From positions 1 to 29,986 of the IMG/VR virus record IMGVR_UViG_3300024518_000549: a DNA stretch of 29,986 bases. The stretch is one strand, 5' to 3'. The DNA is from a virus. Below the pieces are notes generated by a model. The model had not been told where the DNA came from and made no database searches. It was given only the letters and a program-made list of their open reading frames with translations. A program made the translations under genes and the position numbers. Positions 4,586 through 12,650 of the stretch are shown here, piece after piece (within the stretch, counting starts at the first letter, position 1; each line of letters starts with the position of its first letter).

Positions 4586-7282
4586 TTATATTGTTGTTAA
4601 ACATTCTAGTTCTTCATCTGTAAGAGCTTCTTTAAAAACTGCTATACATTTAGTTTTACCAAAGAAATTATTACTATAAAAACCATTAAAACTTAGGTTG
4701 TTAAAAGTATTTGCAGAAGGCGTGACTCCATTTGAACTTGTTGCGACTTTGTTACCATTTATGTGTAAACTAAAATCATTAAGCTTCCATTTAAAAGCAA
4801 TTTTATAGAAAGATGTAATATCACTTACCGCTGGTCTTTCGTAAACCTGTAAAACTCCGCCAACTTCCATATATATAATAGCTCTTGATGATGATGTGAA
4901 CCCTAGTTCAATTCTATTTGAAACAGTGGCGTCATTTATAGATATAGAACCACTAAAATCAGTTAATGAAGCTATCTCTGCATATAGTACTCCCTCTGTT
5001 GAGTTTATTAAATCTGAGCTACCTGAACCAAATGCTGCATCGGCTAAACGTGTTTTTATTGACCCTTCGGTTGGTATGTATGAAGTGCTGAATGAATTTT
5101 GTTCTAATTGTGCACCCCAAGCGTAAATAGTAGCACTTGAATTAGATGGTTCTGTTCCTCTTAAACCCATTGATAACCTATCAGATGTAGCATCGCTTAC
5201 TTCAAATCTATTCCAATTAGTAGTAACTGATATTGTTTTATAACTTATATCATCAGAAGATATTTCTATGTTTATATTAACATCTGATTTTAAATAAACA
5301 GAAGAAGTGCCATTTATATCAGAACCACCATAGTCCAATCTTATTAAACTATAATCTGAATTACTTGTCGCATTCCCTTTGTTAAATATAATTTTATCAG
5401 CGTTTTGTGTTCCATCTGGAGATGTTGAATTATTAGAAGTAACAATTGGCAAAGAACCTGTACCACCATTTAATTTACTCCATTGATTAAAATCTTCTGA
5501 ATACGTTACTAAATTCGTACTCTGCGGCTCAAATAACCAGCTCCCACGTCCGCTATCTGGTACTACTTCTTGACCTAGAACTTCTTTTACAGATACGTTG
5601 TCTATGTAAGAAACTTCTCCACTTGTGCCATTACCTCTTATATAAAAATATGAATCATTTCCAGTTGTAGTTACATACCCTCCGTAAGTGTTTTCAGAAA
5701 TTAAACTTAAATTTATAGGGTTATTAACGCTATTTATATACCATTGTGGTGATAATCCGTTTGTTATATATGCTTTACAAAAATAAGTTTTTCCCGTTTC
5801 TATTGATAAGTCAGTTCTTTTAATAAAACCTTGAGAACCAACGGTTGTAACTTTAGCCATTCCGTTTTCAAGTTCTAAAGTAGAGCCAACGTGTGCTGAC
5901 CATCCATTTAAACCATCACTAAAATCACCATTACTAACCAACTCACTTCCTAAAGAATCTTGATAACTAAACCCTTCGTAGTTTATTCTAGGTAGGTTAG
6001 TGTCGTCTGTAATTTCTATTACTGAAATGTTTGATATACTATAAGAACTTCCACTAGAAGTTGTGGAATAAATTCTTAATTCTTGACCTATTGGAGCAGT
6101 AACATTAAAAGTATGTTCTCCGTTTGCATAATTTGCGTAATTAGCTAAATTACTAGCAGCTCCATCTCCTACGCCAAAAAAAGCAGTTCCACTCGTTAAG
6201 TCAGCTACTGTCAATTTTATTTGATATTTCTTATTTGCAGTAAAAACATTGCTTGAAGTTCTAATATCACCACCAATAGTATCGCTAAAAATAGCTTTGC
6301 TAGTACCAATACTCCAAGCATTCGACAAAGTCCAATCTTGTCCGACCTCTTTAACGCTTACGTTGTTTATTTTTATGTTAGGGTTTGAATTATCAGCATT
6401 CTCAATATAAATTGTTGAGTTAATAATCGGACTTAATATTTGAAAAGTATGAACACCAACCGATGTTATTTGTTTCCATTGTTGCCCAACGGTACTTTGA
6501 AAAAACACATAAACACTTGAACCTAATTCCTCTACATCTATAGTTACTTGATAATAAGTGTTAGCTTTAGTATTAAGGGTTTGATATGCTTTTGTATATA
6601 TATTAACGTTTGTCCCTATTAAAGAATTGCCTGAAATACTCCAACCAGATTGTAAACCCCAATCACTATCTGTAGCAAAATTTCCGTTTGTTACTTCCTC
6701 CGAACCCTCTTGAGAGAAATCTCCGTTAGAAACTAAGTTACCACTAAGGATTTGCACGTCTTCAATTAAACCTTGTGAGTTTACTCTTGTGGCGCTAGAA
6801 TTCCTAGTGAAATCGAAGTCTCCGTCTATTGCTTCTTTTACTGAAACGTTTGTTACTTTTCCAACAAAACTATTACTACAAAACACCCCCAAAGGCTGGT
6901 CTGATGCCCAAATATGATTTATTGTATAGACACCCGCTGAAGTTATAGTTAATGCTGGTGTACCACCAAGTCCACCATAAACATACAAAGTACCTGATAA
7001 AACTTCTGTTACATTTATTGAAATTTTATATAATCTTCCTATTACACCTAAGTCATAACTTGTTTGTGCATAAGAACCACTTACTGCTACTGCTCTAACT
7101 AATTGATTAGCCTCAATAGTCCACCCAGTTCCTAAAGTCCAACCAGTAGAGCCATTACTAAAATCGCCATTTGTCACCAGCTCTTCACTTAAAACTTCTT
7201 CAGGTTTAACACTTAATATTTTACCATTATCGTAAGATGTTGGAGTAGTTACTATACTCGCTTTTTCTAATAAATTACTCAT
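4586..7282 (-). CDS. large tail fibre/adhesin with four inserted beta-sandwich modules and LamG-like end
   Basis: The 898-residue protein shares its core with the smaller neighbour at 7476-8717. The shared pieces are a short N-terminal tip, an ATRVNSQGLIE segment (164-173), LPRINYEG (430-437), LFEPQSTNLVTYSEDF (583-598), YIPTEGSIKTRLAD (735-748) and a LamG/concanavalin-like C-terminus ending ALTDEELECLT. Four modules interrupt this core, at about 34-150, 181-312, 313-425 and 446-568. Three begin with an NGDFS-type strand and all close with a N(V/I)SV(K/I)E(V/A/I) strand, like carbohydrate-binding CBM4/9-type beta sandwiches. It probably sits on the virion surface and binds glycans on the host. 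Gene order (virion genes before, lysis genes after) fits. No enzymatic residues are recognised. Confidence 0.82.
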   Translation of the reverse strand: MSNLLEKASIVTTPTSYDNGKILSVKPEEVLSEELVTNGDFSNGSTGWTLGTGWTIEANQLVRAVAVSGSYAQTSYDLGVIGRLYKISINVTEVLSGTLYVYGGLGGTPALTITSAGVYTINHIWASDQPLGVFCSNSFVGKVTNVSVKEAIDGDFDFTRNSSATRVNSQGLIEDVQILSGNLVSNGDFSQEGSEEVTNGNFATDSDWGLQSGWSISGNSLIGTNVNIYTKAYQTLNTKANTYYQVTIDVEELGSSVYVFFQSTVGQQWKQITSVGVHTFQILSPIINSTIYIENADNSNPNIKINNVSVKEVGQDWTLSNAWSIGTSKAIFSDTIGGDIRTSSNVFTANKKYQIKLTVADLTSGTAFFGVGDGAASNLANYANYANGEHTFNVTAPIGQELRIYSTTSSGSSYSISNISVIEITDDTNLPRINYEGFSYQDSLGSELVSNGDFSDGLNGWSAHVGSTLELENGMAKVTTVGSQGFIKRTDLSIETGKTYFCKAYITNGLSPQWYINSVNNPINLSLISENTYGGYVTTTGNDSYFYIRGNGTSGEVSYIDNVSVKEVLGQEVVPDSGRGSWLFEPQSTNLVTYSEDFNQWSKLNGGTGSLPIVTSNNSTSPDGTQNADKIIFNKGNATSNSDYSLIRLDYGGSDINGTSSVYLKSDVNINIEISSDDISYKTISVTTNWNRFEVSDATSDRLSMGLRGTEPSNSSATIYAWGAQLEQNSFSTSYIPTEGSIKTRLADAAFGSGSSDLINSTEGVLYAEIASLTDFSGSISINDATVSNRIELGFTSSSRAIIYMEVGGVLQVYERPAVSDITSFYKIAFKWKLNDFSLHINGNKVATSSNGVTPSANTFNNLSFNGFYSNNFFGKTKCIAVFKEALTDEELECLTTI

Positions 7283-7476
7283 TATTCACAGTTTTCTAAG
7301 GCGGTTAATATTTCGCTAGTTCCAGTCGCATTTTCATAATACGTTGCTCTGGCTTGTAAAGTCGTTAAAAGGTTAGGCACTGCACTTGTTACCGACAAGT
7401 CAAAGTATATGCCACCCCAACCAAATTGAACTGGTAATCCCCACCAAGTTGTTTTATATATTTCTCCGTATCCCAT
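7282..7476 (-). CDS. 64-residue virion-associated protein between two fibre genes
   Basis: A small aromatic, glycine-rich protein (MGYGEIYKTTWWGLPVQFGW) with a helical C-terminal half. It has TAATG junctions on both sides, to the small fibre gene upstream and the large fibre gene downstream. The "GEIYxxTWWG" opening is reminiscent of short proteins placed among fibre genes of Bacteroidota phages. A structural adaptor between fibres is possible; the function is unknown. Confidence 0.72.
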   Translation of the reverse strand: MGYGEIYKTTWWGLPVQFGWGGIYFDLSVTSAVPNLLTTLQARATYYENATGTSEILTALENCE

Positions 7477-8717
7477 TATGTTGTTAATTTTATTATTTCT
7501 TCATCTGTTAAAGCGTTCCCAAAAACTTGTGAATTGTAAATCTCACCTTCAAAATTTAAGTAGTCATCATTACCTTGAAATTGAAATATATTTAATTCAC
7601 TAAATAATCTATTAGTGTCTAAATAACTATTTAAAAGTTGTCCGTTTGCAAAAAGCTTATAGCTTCCGCTATCCCATTTAACCGCTACTTTAAGCCTTCC
7701 GCCATTGTGCGTAAAATTATAATTAACTATTGGAGAACTAGGAAACTCATTTATAAAAAACTGTAAAACGTTTGAAGTTTTAAATGCGAATTGTATTAAA
7801 TTGAATGTCCCACCTCGTAAACTTATTACGTTACCAAGTGTATCACTAGAAGCAACCGCAAAAGGTTTAACGTCTAAAAAAACCACTCCTTTATTTTTGT
7901 TAAAATCTGTTTCAGCTTTAACCTTACGCTCCAATTCTCTTGTAACGGTACTGCCTTCCGTTTTAATGTAGCTGCTTAAATAGTTACCTTCTTCAAGTTG
8001 TGCCCCCCAGAAATAATTATAATCGCCTTTAGTGACAGTAAGATTTCCATTTGATGTTGTTCCGTAAATGTAAGGTCTTACAGTTGTGTTTCCAGAAGTT
8101 TCACAAGTGATGGATATTCTATACCACCCATTTGTAAAAGATTCAATGCTGTTATCTATTAACGTTATTTCGCTTCCAGTTGTTTGAGGGGTGAAAGATG
8201 TTCCTTTTCCTAAATCAAAAAATATACTTGAATAATCTGTTTCAGCGTCATTAAACAAGGCTAAGTTGCAATATGTAGCATTTCCTTTTTTAGCAAAAAC
8301 TGATAAAACAATAGTTGAACCGCTTGTAATTGAAGCAGACCCCCTAAGTCTCATTCCAAGAACGCTAGACGAATTACATTCTAATTTGTCAGCGGTTTCA
8401 GTTCCTTCTGGTGAAACGTCTTCGTTTGCTGTTACAGTTGTTCTTGTTTTTAGCCATAAAGCATTATCAAATTCTTCGCTTCTTAATTGTCTGTTTGTTC
8501 TACTTCCTTCCATTAAAAGGCTAGGACAATCACCACTCCAATTCAAGCGTGGGTTATTTGAGCCTACAATTGTTTCAATTAAACCGTTTTCTTTTACTCT
8601 AGTTGCATCGCCAATCCTAAAAAAATCAAAATCTCCATCACCATCAACTGGTAAAACAGAATAAACTTTGCTGTTTTTATATCCGCTTGGTATTATTGCT
8701 AGTATTGGGTTTTCCAT
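7476..8717 (-). CDS. tail fibre/receptor-binding protein with CBM-like and LamG-like domains
   Basis: I place the start at ATG 8717 (MENPILAIIPSG), which overlaps the upstream stop codon as TAATG. The frame is open to 8759, but that region lies inside the previous gene. The 413-residue protein begins with a tip followed by DATRVKENGLIE (37-48) and PRLNW (56-60). Residues 70-240 look like a carbohydrate-binding beta sandwich (SEEFDNALW, WYRISITCET, YFWGAQLEEG). After SYIKTEGSTVTR comes a LamG/concanavalin-like domain ending ALTDEEIIKLTT. It is a paralogue of the 898-residue protein without the inserted modules. It probably binds surface glycans on the host. Confidence 0.82.
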   Translation of the reverse strand: MENPILAIIPSGYKNSKVYSVLPVDGDGDFDFFRIGDATRVKENGLIETIVGSNNPRLNWSGDCPSLLMEGSRTNRQLRSEEFDNALWLKTRTTVTANEDVSPEGTETADKLECNSSSVLGMRLRGSASITSGSTIVLSVFAKKGNATYCNLALFNDAETDYSSIFFDLGKGTSFTPQTTGSEITLIDNSIESFTNGWYRISITCETSGNTTVRPYIYGTTSNGNLTVTKGDYNYFWGAQLEEGNYLSSYIKTEGSTVTRELERKVKAETDFNKNKGVVFLDVKPFAVASSDTLGNVISLRGGTFNLIQFAFKTSNVLQFFINEFPSSPIVNYNFTHNGGRLKVAVKWDSGSYKLFANGQLLNSYLDTNRLFSELNIFQFQGNDDYLNFEGEIYNSQVFGNALTDEEIIKLTT

Positions 8718-9169
8718 TATCTTTCTATTATTATTGAAGTAGTAGCACAGTACCACCATTCACCGTTCACTTGTAGTCTTAACGTTACTGTTTCCCCTTT
8801 ATTTATTTCTATTGACCTACCAAAATCTAAAACTACTGATTCCCTTACGTTGTTTCCGTAAGTATCTGTTTCACTACCTTTTAAAACACCATCTACATAA
8901 ACACTTAAAGTCAAAGAGCTTCCACTAGGAAACTGCCTAGAACTATAAGGCATTGACGATATAATAAATTGACTAAAATAACCATTAAACGGCACTGGAA
9001 TACCACCATAAGAGAACGGAAACGTTGTACTAGAACCATTATCATAAAGCGTGTAGGTATTAACACCACTGATATAATGTCTCCAAGTCACAGATATTTT
9101 TTCAGTCGTTAAACCTCTGCTTGTGTATTCTACTGACTTCGCTCTTATAAGGTTATTTGTAGAAATCAT
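8717..9169 (-). CDS. beta-rich virion protein, fibre-base candidate
   Basis: The 150-residue protein has dense Ser/Thr/Tyr/Gly beta-strand patterning (ISVTWRHYISG, SSLTLSVYVDGVLKGSET, GETVTLRLQVNGEWWY) with no catalytic motif, signal peptide or TM segment. It lies between a very small basic gene (ATGA overlap) and the first fibre gene (TAATG overlap). It could be an attachment piece for fibres or a minor capsid decoration; I cannot choose between them. Confidence 0.72.
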   Translation of the reverse strand: MISTNNLIRAKSVEYTSRGLTTEKISVTWRHYISGVNTYTLYDNGSSTTFPFSYGGIPVPFNGYFSQFIISSMPYSSRQFPSGSSLTLSVYVDGVLKGSETDTYGNNVRESVVLDFGRSIEINKGETVTLRLQVNGEWWYCATTSIIIER

Positions 9170-9288
9170 TTATTTTTGTATTTCAATTTCATTTCATTAT
9201 AAAACTGTTTAGCGTATTCTTCGTTTGCTTTAAGTCCTATATATTTTTTTAAACGCTTAACGTTTATTTCTTTGACTTTGTACTTCAT
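9166..9288 (-). CDS. 40-residue basic protein, unknown
   Basis: ATG 9288 overlaps the connector-like gene's stop as ATGA, and TGA 9168-9166 overlaps the next ATG as ATGA, a strong sign of a translated gene. The product starts MKYKVKEINVKRLKKYIGLK and is highly basic and helical (about one third Lys/Arg). It may bind DNA or an acidic virion protein. It belongs to no family I can name. Confidence 0.72.
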   Translation of the reverse strand: MKYKVKEINVKRLKKYIGLKANEEYAKQFYNEMKLKYKNK

Positions 9289-9785
9289 AAAACCCAACCA
9301 TTAAAAACTGTGTCGGTGTCTGGACTTATATCGTTGTCGCTGTTGCTTGTGTATTCTGGAAATTTAGATTGATTAAAACATAAATAATCCACTAGTCTAG
9401 TGCTGTAATAATTTGCATACTCTCTAGCTTTACCTACTAAATAATCAACTTCATTTTTATTAACGTTTTCAGCAGTTTCGCTTGAATGCTTAAACACTCC
9501 GCCATTCTTAATTTGATATGCCGCAAATGGAATATAATTAACTTGAGCGAACCATATAAGGGTTGGCTGTATATAATCGCTTACAAGGGTTAAATAGTCC
9601 CCAGATAAAGTACTGTTTTCAATGTCCGTACTTATTCGGTTGTATAAATCAGTTCCTAGTAAGTTTTGTATGTCAATTTCTTGACCTAGTTTTATAAACT
9701 GTATAAACTTGTCAGTATCAACATTCCCATCTAAGATAGAATTTCTTACTAAGTCAGTTCTTGATATAAATAATGCTGTTGCCAT
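9285..9785 (-). CDS. head-tail connector-like protein
   Basis: A 166-residue mostly helical protein. ISRTDLVRNS opens it, LGQEIDIQNLLGTDLYNRI forms the central helix pair, then come DYIQPTLIWFAQVNYIPFA and a C-terminal half AREYANYYSTRLVDYLC ending in an acidic tail. The pattern resembles the short connector/adaptor proteins (gp6-like; DUF6712-type) placed after the portal in Bacteroidota phages, and here it immediately follows the portal gene with zero spacing. It probably docks below the portal ring and joins head to tail. Confidence 0.7.
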   Translation of the reverse strand: MATALFISRTDLVRNSILDGNVDTDKFIQFIKLGQEIDIQNLLGTDLYNRISTDIENSTLSGDYLTLVSDYIQPTLIWFAQVNYIPFAAYQIKNGGVFKHSSETAENVNKNEVDYLVGKAREYANYYSTRLVDYLCFNQSKFPEYTSNSDNDISPDTDTVFNGWVL

Positions 9786-11603
9786 TTAGTTTTTGAATTT
9801 CATTTTGTTCCAATATTCGGCTGTATAACCTTTGTACTTCATATCCTTTGGTGCTACTGGTACTTTCTGTGCGTTCTTAGGCATTTTAAAACCTTTACTT
9901 TTAGCTTGACCGCTTGTTATTTGGCTTTTTTTACCTTCTTTAATTTGATAGGTCTTTCTGAACCACTTATGATTGCATCTAGCACCGCCTTTATATAACC
10001 ATATAGAGTATGTATCTGAGCCACCTTTGCCAAAACCAGCGTTTACAGATTTTTTACCCATTGCCACAATATCTTCTTTGCGATATACTTTTTTAGCTCC
10101 TATCATTTTAGAACAAAACTGTCTGCTGTTTGACCCAGCTTTTTCAGGTGCATAAGAATAACGTACTAAAAACTCAACACCCTTTTGACTATCTTGTTTT
10201 GATTTGCCATCTTGTTTGCTTTTTGCGTTTGGTTTAGCCGTTCCAGTACTTACAAAATTCCATATTTTAGACAACGTTGTTTCATCTTCTTCTAGTTCAG
10301 TGTTTAAATCTGTTATAACTTCGTCTAGTTCATCGTTTAATTCATAATCAACTTCGCTTTCATCTACTAAATCATATTCAGCTAGTAGTTCTTCTTCACT
10401 CTCTCCTAAGTCGATTAATTCATCAGCAATATCACTACCCAATTCATCAGGTAAATCTTGACTAAGTTTAACCCCAGTTTCTTCTTCTCTAGTTTCTGCG
10501 TCCTCAACGTTTTCTAAGTCTGTAAATTCTAACGGTTGAAGCGTTTTAAAGTACAATTTAAGGCTCATTTGATTAAATGCTAGTATAGAATCAAAAGCAT
10601 CTATTAAAAGCGTCTGAAATGGTCTTATAACGGTGTTATCCATTAAGGTACTAGCTGTAATTAATTCTTGTGCATTATTACCAAGTCCGCTATTATCTTT
10701 AATACCTAAAAGCATAGGTGAAACCACTCTGTGTGCTACCATTACTTTTTTAGAACTTTCATCACTTAAAAATTGATATTGTTGATGTGCTTCGCTTAGT
10801 TGTATAGGCTCAATAGTTGCTGCACTTTCTGGATTGTCATTAAATGCTAAAATAAATTTACCTGCATTGCTAGAACCGCTAAACTTAGAATATATACGGT
10901 TTTCTAAGGCTTGGCGTTCTTCAGCGTTTGGTGTACCATTGTTAAAATTTATTAACATTGAAGGAGCTAATCCGTTCAGGATATTATTTAAATGATAGTT
11001 CGAGATTTCCTGTTCGAGCTCAGCATATTGTAAACCACCAGCATAATCTGGACTTGAATAGTATTTATACCCAGCTCTGTAAGGTTTTACATATATAATC
11101 TCAATATTTTCTTTACTACTTCCAAAAGATGGTATTCTAGTTGTGTGACCTACGTTCTTAACCTTCTTCCAATCATCAGCATAGTAATACGCTTCTATTT
11201 CGCCTTTGTCATTACATTTTTCAGCTCTTAAATTTTCAACAGGAATATGTTCAACTTGTGCAATAGTTTTTTTATCCTTAGAGTAAATGACTTGCATAGC
11301 ACATTGACCCATAAGTTTAAGGTCATAGCATAATTTACGAACCATATCTTTATGAAACAAAGAAATCATTTTAGCGTACTGCTCTGGCTTTTTATTTGAG
11401 TTTAAAGCATCTAGTCCACGACCGTAAATCATCTCACTAATTCCATTAATAATAGCGTTATTTGTTGGGCTACCATTGTAACGTTGGATTAAATAATTAA
11501 AATAATTGTTATCAGAACCATAACTAACCCATTCTTTGTTTGATTTCTCAACAATTTCTGGAGTTGTGTAAGTACTTAAATTTACTATTCTTAAATCGTT
11601 CAT
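9786..11603 (-). CDS. portal protein with fused C-terminal head-morphogenesis-like domain
   Basis: Residues 1 to about 360 are a phage portal: an N-terminal segment with WVSYGSDNNYFNYLIQRY, a stem/wing region with SNYHLNNILNGLAPSML (201-217), and a crown-proximal part VMVAHRVVSPMLLGI (287-301) with LITASTLMDNTVIRPFQ (314-330). A very acidic linker (about 362-442) follows. A separate basic module (about 475-550) has RYSYAP, SRQFCSKMIGAKKVYRKEDI and YKGGARCNHKWFRKTY (C497, C543, H545, W547). The last module recalls the Cys/His end of Mu gpF-like minor head proteins, suggesting a portal-minor head protein fusion. The portal forms the ring through which DNA enters. Total length (605) exceeds a bare portal (about 400-500). 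Confidence 0.85.
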   Translation of the reverse strand: MNDLRIVNLSTYTTPEIVEKSNKEWVSYGSDNNYFNYLIQRYNGSPTNNAIINGISEMIYGRGLDALNSNKKPEQYAKMISLFHKDMVRKLCYDLKLMGQCAMQVIYSKDKKTIAQVEHIPVENLRAEKCNDKGEIEAYYYADDWKKVKNVGHTTRIPSFGSSKENIEIIYVKPYRAGYKYYSSPDYAGGLQYAELEQEISNYHLNNILNGLAPSMLINFNNGTPNAEERQALENRIYSKFSGSSNAGKFILAFNDNPESAATIEPIQLSEAHQQYQFLSDESSKKVMVAHRVVSPMLLGIKDNSGLGNNAQELITASTLMDNTVIRPFQTLLIDAFDSILAFNQMSLKLYFKTLQPLEFTDLENVEDAETREEETGVKLSQDLPDELGSDIADELIDLGESEEELLAEYDLVDESEVDYELNDELDEVITDLNTELEEDETTLSKIWNFVSTGTAKPNAKSKQDGKSKQDSQKGVEFLVRYSYAPEKAGSNSRQFCSKMIGAKKVYRKEDIVAMGKKSVNAGFGKGGSDTYSIWLYKGGARCNHKWFRKTYQIKEGKKSQITSGQAKSKGFKMPKNAQKVPVAPKDMKYKGYTAEYWNKMKFKN

Positions 11604-11605
11604 AT

Positions 11606-11956
11606 TTATATTATTATAAATTCGTTATCCGAACTTTCTTCACTTATATACTTATCTTTATTGACGCTGTAATATTCATCATTACTTTGGTTAATTGCTT
11701 GGTCTGTGCAAAAAATCTTATCCTTATAAATTATATTATTTGAATAAATAACATCTAATATATAAAAATCGCTTTCAGTTAAAGCACCAAAAACAGCATC
11801 AAAAGAAATATAGTTCCCATCAATAACCGAAGTAGCATCAACCGTAATAGTTTTGTTTGTACTTTCACTAGTCAATTTTAGGTTCAATGTACCTACCGTA
11901 AATTCTCTTGGAATTATCTTAAAGGTTTTATTTCCGCTTGTGGCTATTAACTTCAT
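11606..11956 (-). CDS. 116-residue head-region protein, unknown
   Basis: A strand-rich protein (KTFKIIPREFTVGTLNLKLT, KTITVDATSVIDGNYISFDA) with an acidic C-terminus ending EFIII. It lies between the tail tube gene (with terminator) and the portal gene, two nt before the latter. The ATG is preceded by TTTATATATTAAT, a leader shared with TerS and the chaperone gene. It could be a decoration, head-tail joining or tail protein; there is no diagnostic motif. Confidence 0.68.
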   Translation of the reverse strand: MKLIATSGNKTFKIIPREFTVGTLNLKLTSESTNKTITVDATSVIDGNYISFDAVFGALTESDFYILDVIYSNNIIYKDKIFCTDQAINQSNDEYYSVNKDKYISEESSDNEFIII

Positions 11957-12001
11957 ATTAATATATAAATAAAAAACAATTATTTTGTATTGTCTAGGTA
12001 T

Positions 12002-12031
12002 AAAAAAAGGGCTATCCGTTAAGATAACCCT
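12002..12031 (-). terminator. rho-independent terminator after the tail tube gene
   Basis: Minus-strand AGGGTTATC (12031-12023) pairs with GATAGCCCT (12016-12008) with one G-U pair and a six-base loop, followed by seven U. It lies 22 bases beyond the stop codon at 12054 and would let the tube transcript accumulate separately from the portal genes. Confidence 0.93.
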
Positions 12032-12053
12032 GATTTATAAGTAAAAGTACTAA

Positions 12054-12581
12054 TTATGCAGTTGGGTCAATTTGAACCGCTGAAGCATCGTCAGTAATTA
12101 CAGTTGATGTTACAAAGTAAGGCGGTGCTGTTTCTTGTGCATTCACCGTTAATGTATATCCTGTTAAATCACCCATTGCTGCACCTGTAACGATAGTCCC
12201 TCCGTTTACATCGCCACCATTTTCAAGACCTACTAAAAAGAAATTACCGTTATAATCTTCAACAGCTACGTGTGGACGTGCGTGAGCGATTAATTTAAGT
12301 TCTTCTTGTGTAGCTTTGTCTTGAAAGGTCAAAGTCATATTAAGTGTAGTATCATAGAAAGTTGTTCCGTTTTCTCTGCTTGAAGTAATAGCAGTTTCCA
12401 TTGAACTGTTTCCTTTTACATCAAACTGAAACCAAACAGGGCTTCCAGCTACTGCGGTAATTTCTCCCGCTACGATTGTTGCATCTCCTAAAGTTCCGTA
12501 GTCTGCAAAGTAGATAGTTTTAATTCCACCTACTGCCGATTTACAAGGTACTTTACGTCCGCTTGTTATTAAGCATCCCAT
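12054..12581 (-). CDS. major tail tube protein
   Basis: A 175-residue beta-rich protein starting MGCLITSGRKVPCKSAVGGI, with strands around VWFQFDVKG, TTFYDTTLNMTLTFQDKAT and a central ELKLIAHARPHVAVED segment. The IKTIYFADY, TTLNMTLTFQDK and LTGYTLTVNAQE patterns fit tube proteins I associate with Bacteroidota siphophages. It directly follows the capsid gene and has terminators on both sides, as expected for a virion protein needed in many copies. Polymerised hexamers would form the long flexible tail. The assignment rests on pattern and position; a decoration protein is the alternative. Confidence 0.72.
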   Translation of the reverse strand: MGCLITSGRKVPCKSAVGGIKTIYFADYGTLGDATIVAGEITAVAGSPVWFQFDVKGNSSMETAITSSRENGTTFYDTTLNMTLTFQDKATQEELKLIAHARPHVAVEDYNGNFFLVGLENGGDVNGGTIVTGAAMGDLTGYTLTVNAQETAPPYFVTSTVITDDASAVQIDPTA

Positions 12582-12602
12582 ATTTTTAAAGTTTTTTTAA
12601 AT

Positions 12603-12631
12603 AAAAAAGGGTAGGCAGAACCCACCCCTTT
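12603..12631 (-). terminator. rho-independent terminator after the major capsid gene
   Basis: On the minus strand a G-rich arm (AAAGGGGTGGG, 12631-12621) pairs imperfectly with a C-rich arm (CCTACCCTTT, 12615-12606) with one or two bulges, followed by a U-run. It lies 20 bases after the capsid stop codon. Pairing is imperfect but placement and U-tract support it. Confidence 0.82.
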
Positions 12632-12650
12632 AAATTTGATTAGTTAATTA

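Noticed and set aside
8718-8759. Longer start of the small fibre gene at 8759
   Set aside because: The extra residues fall inside the upstream gene; ATG 8717 gives a TAATG junction and a better N-terminus (MENPILAI).
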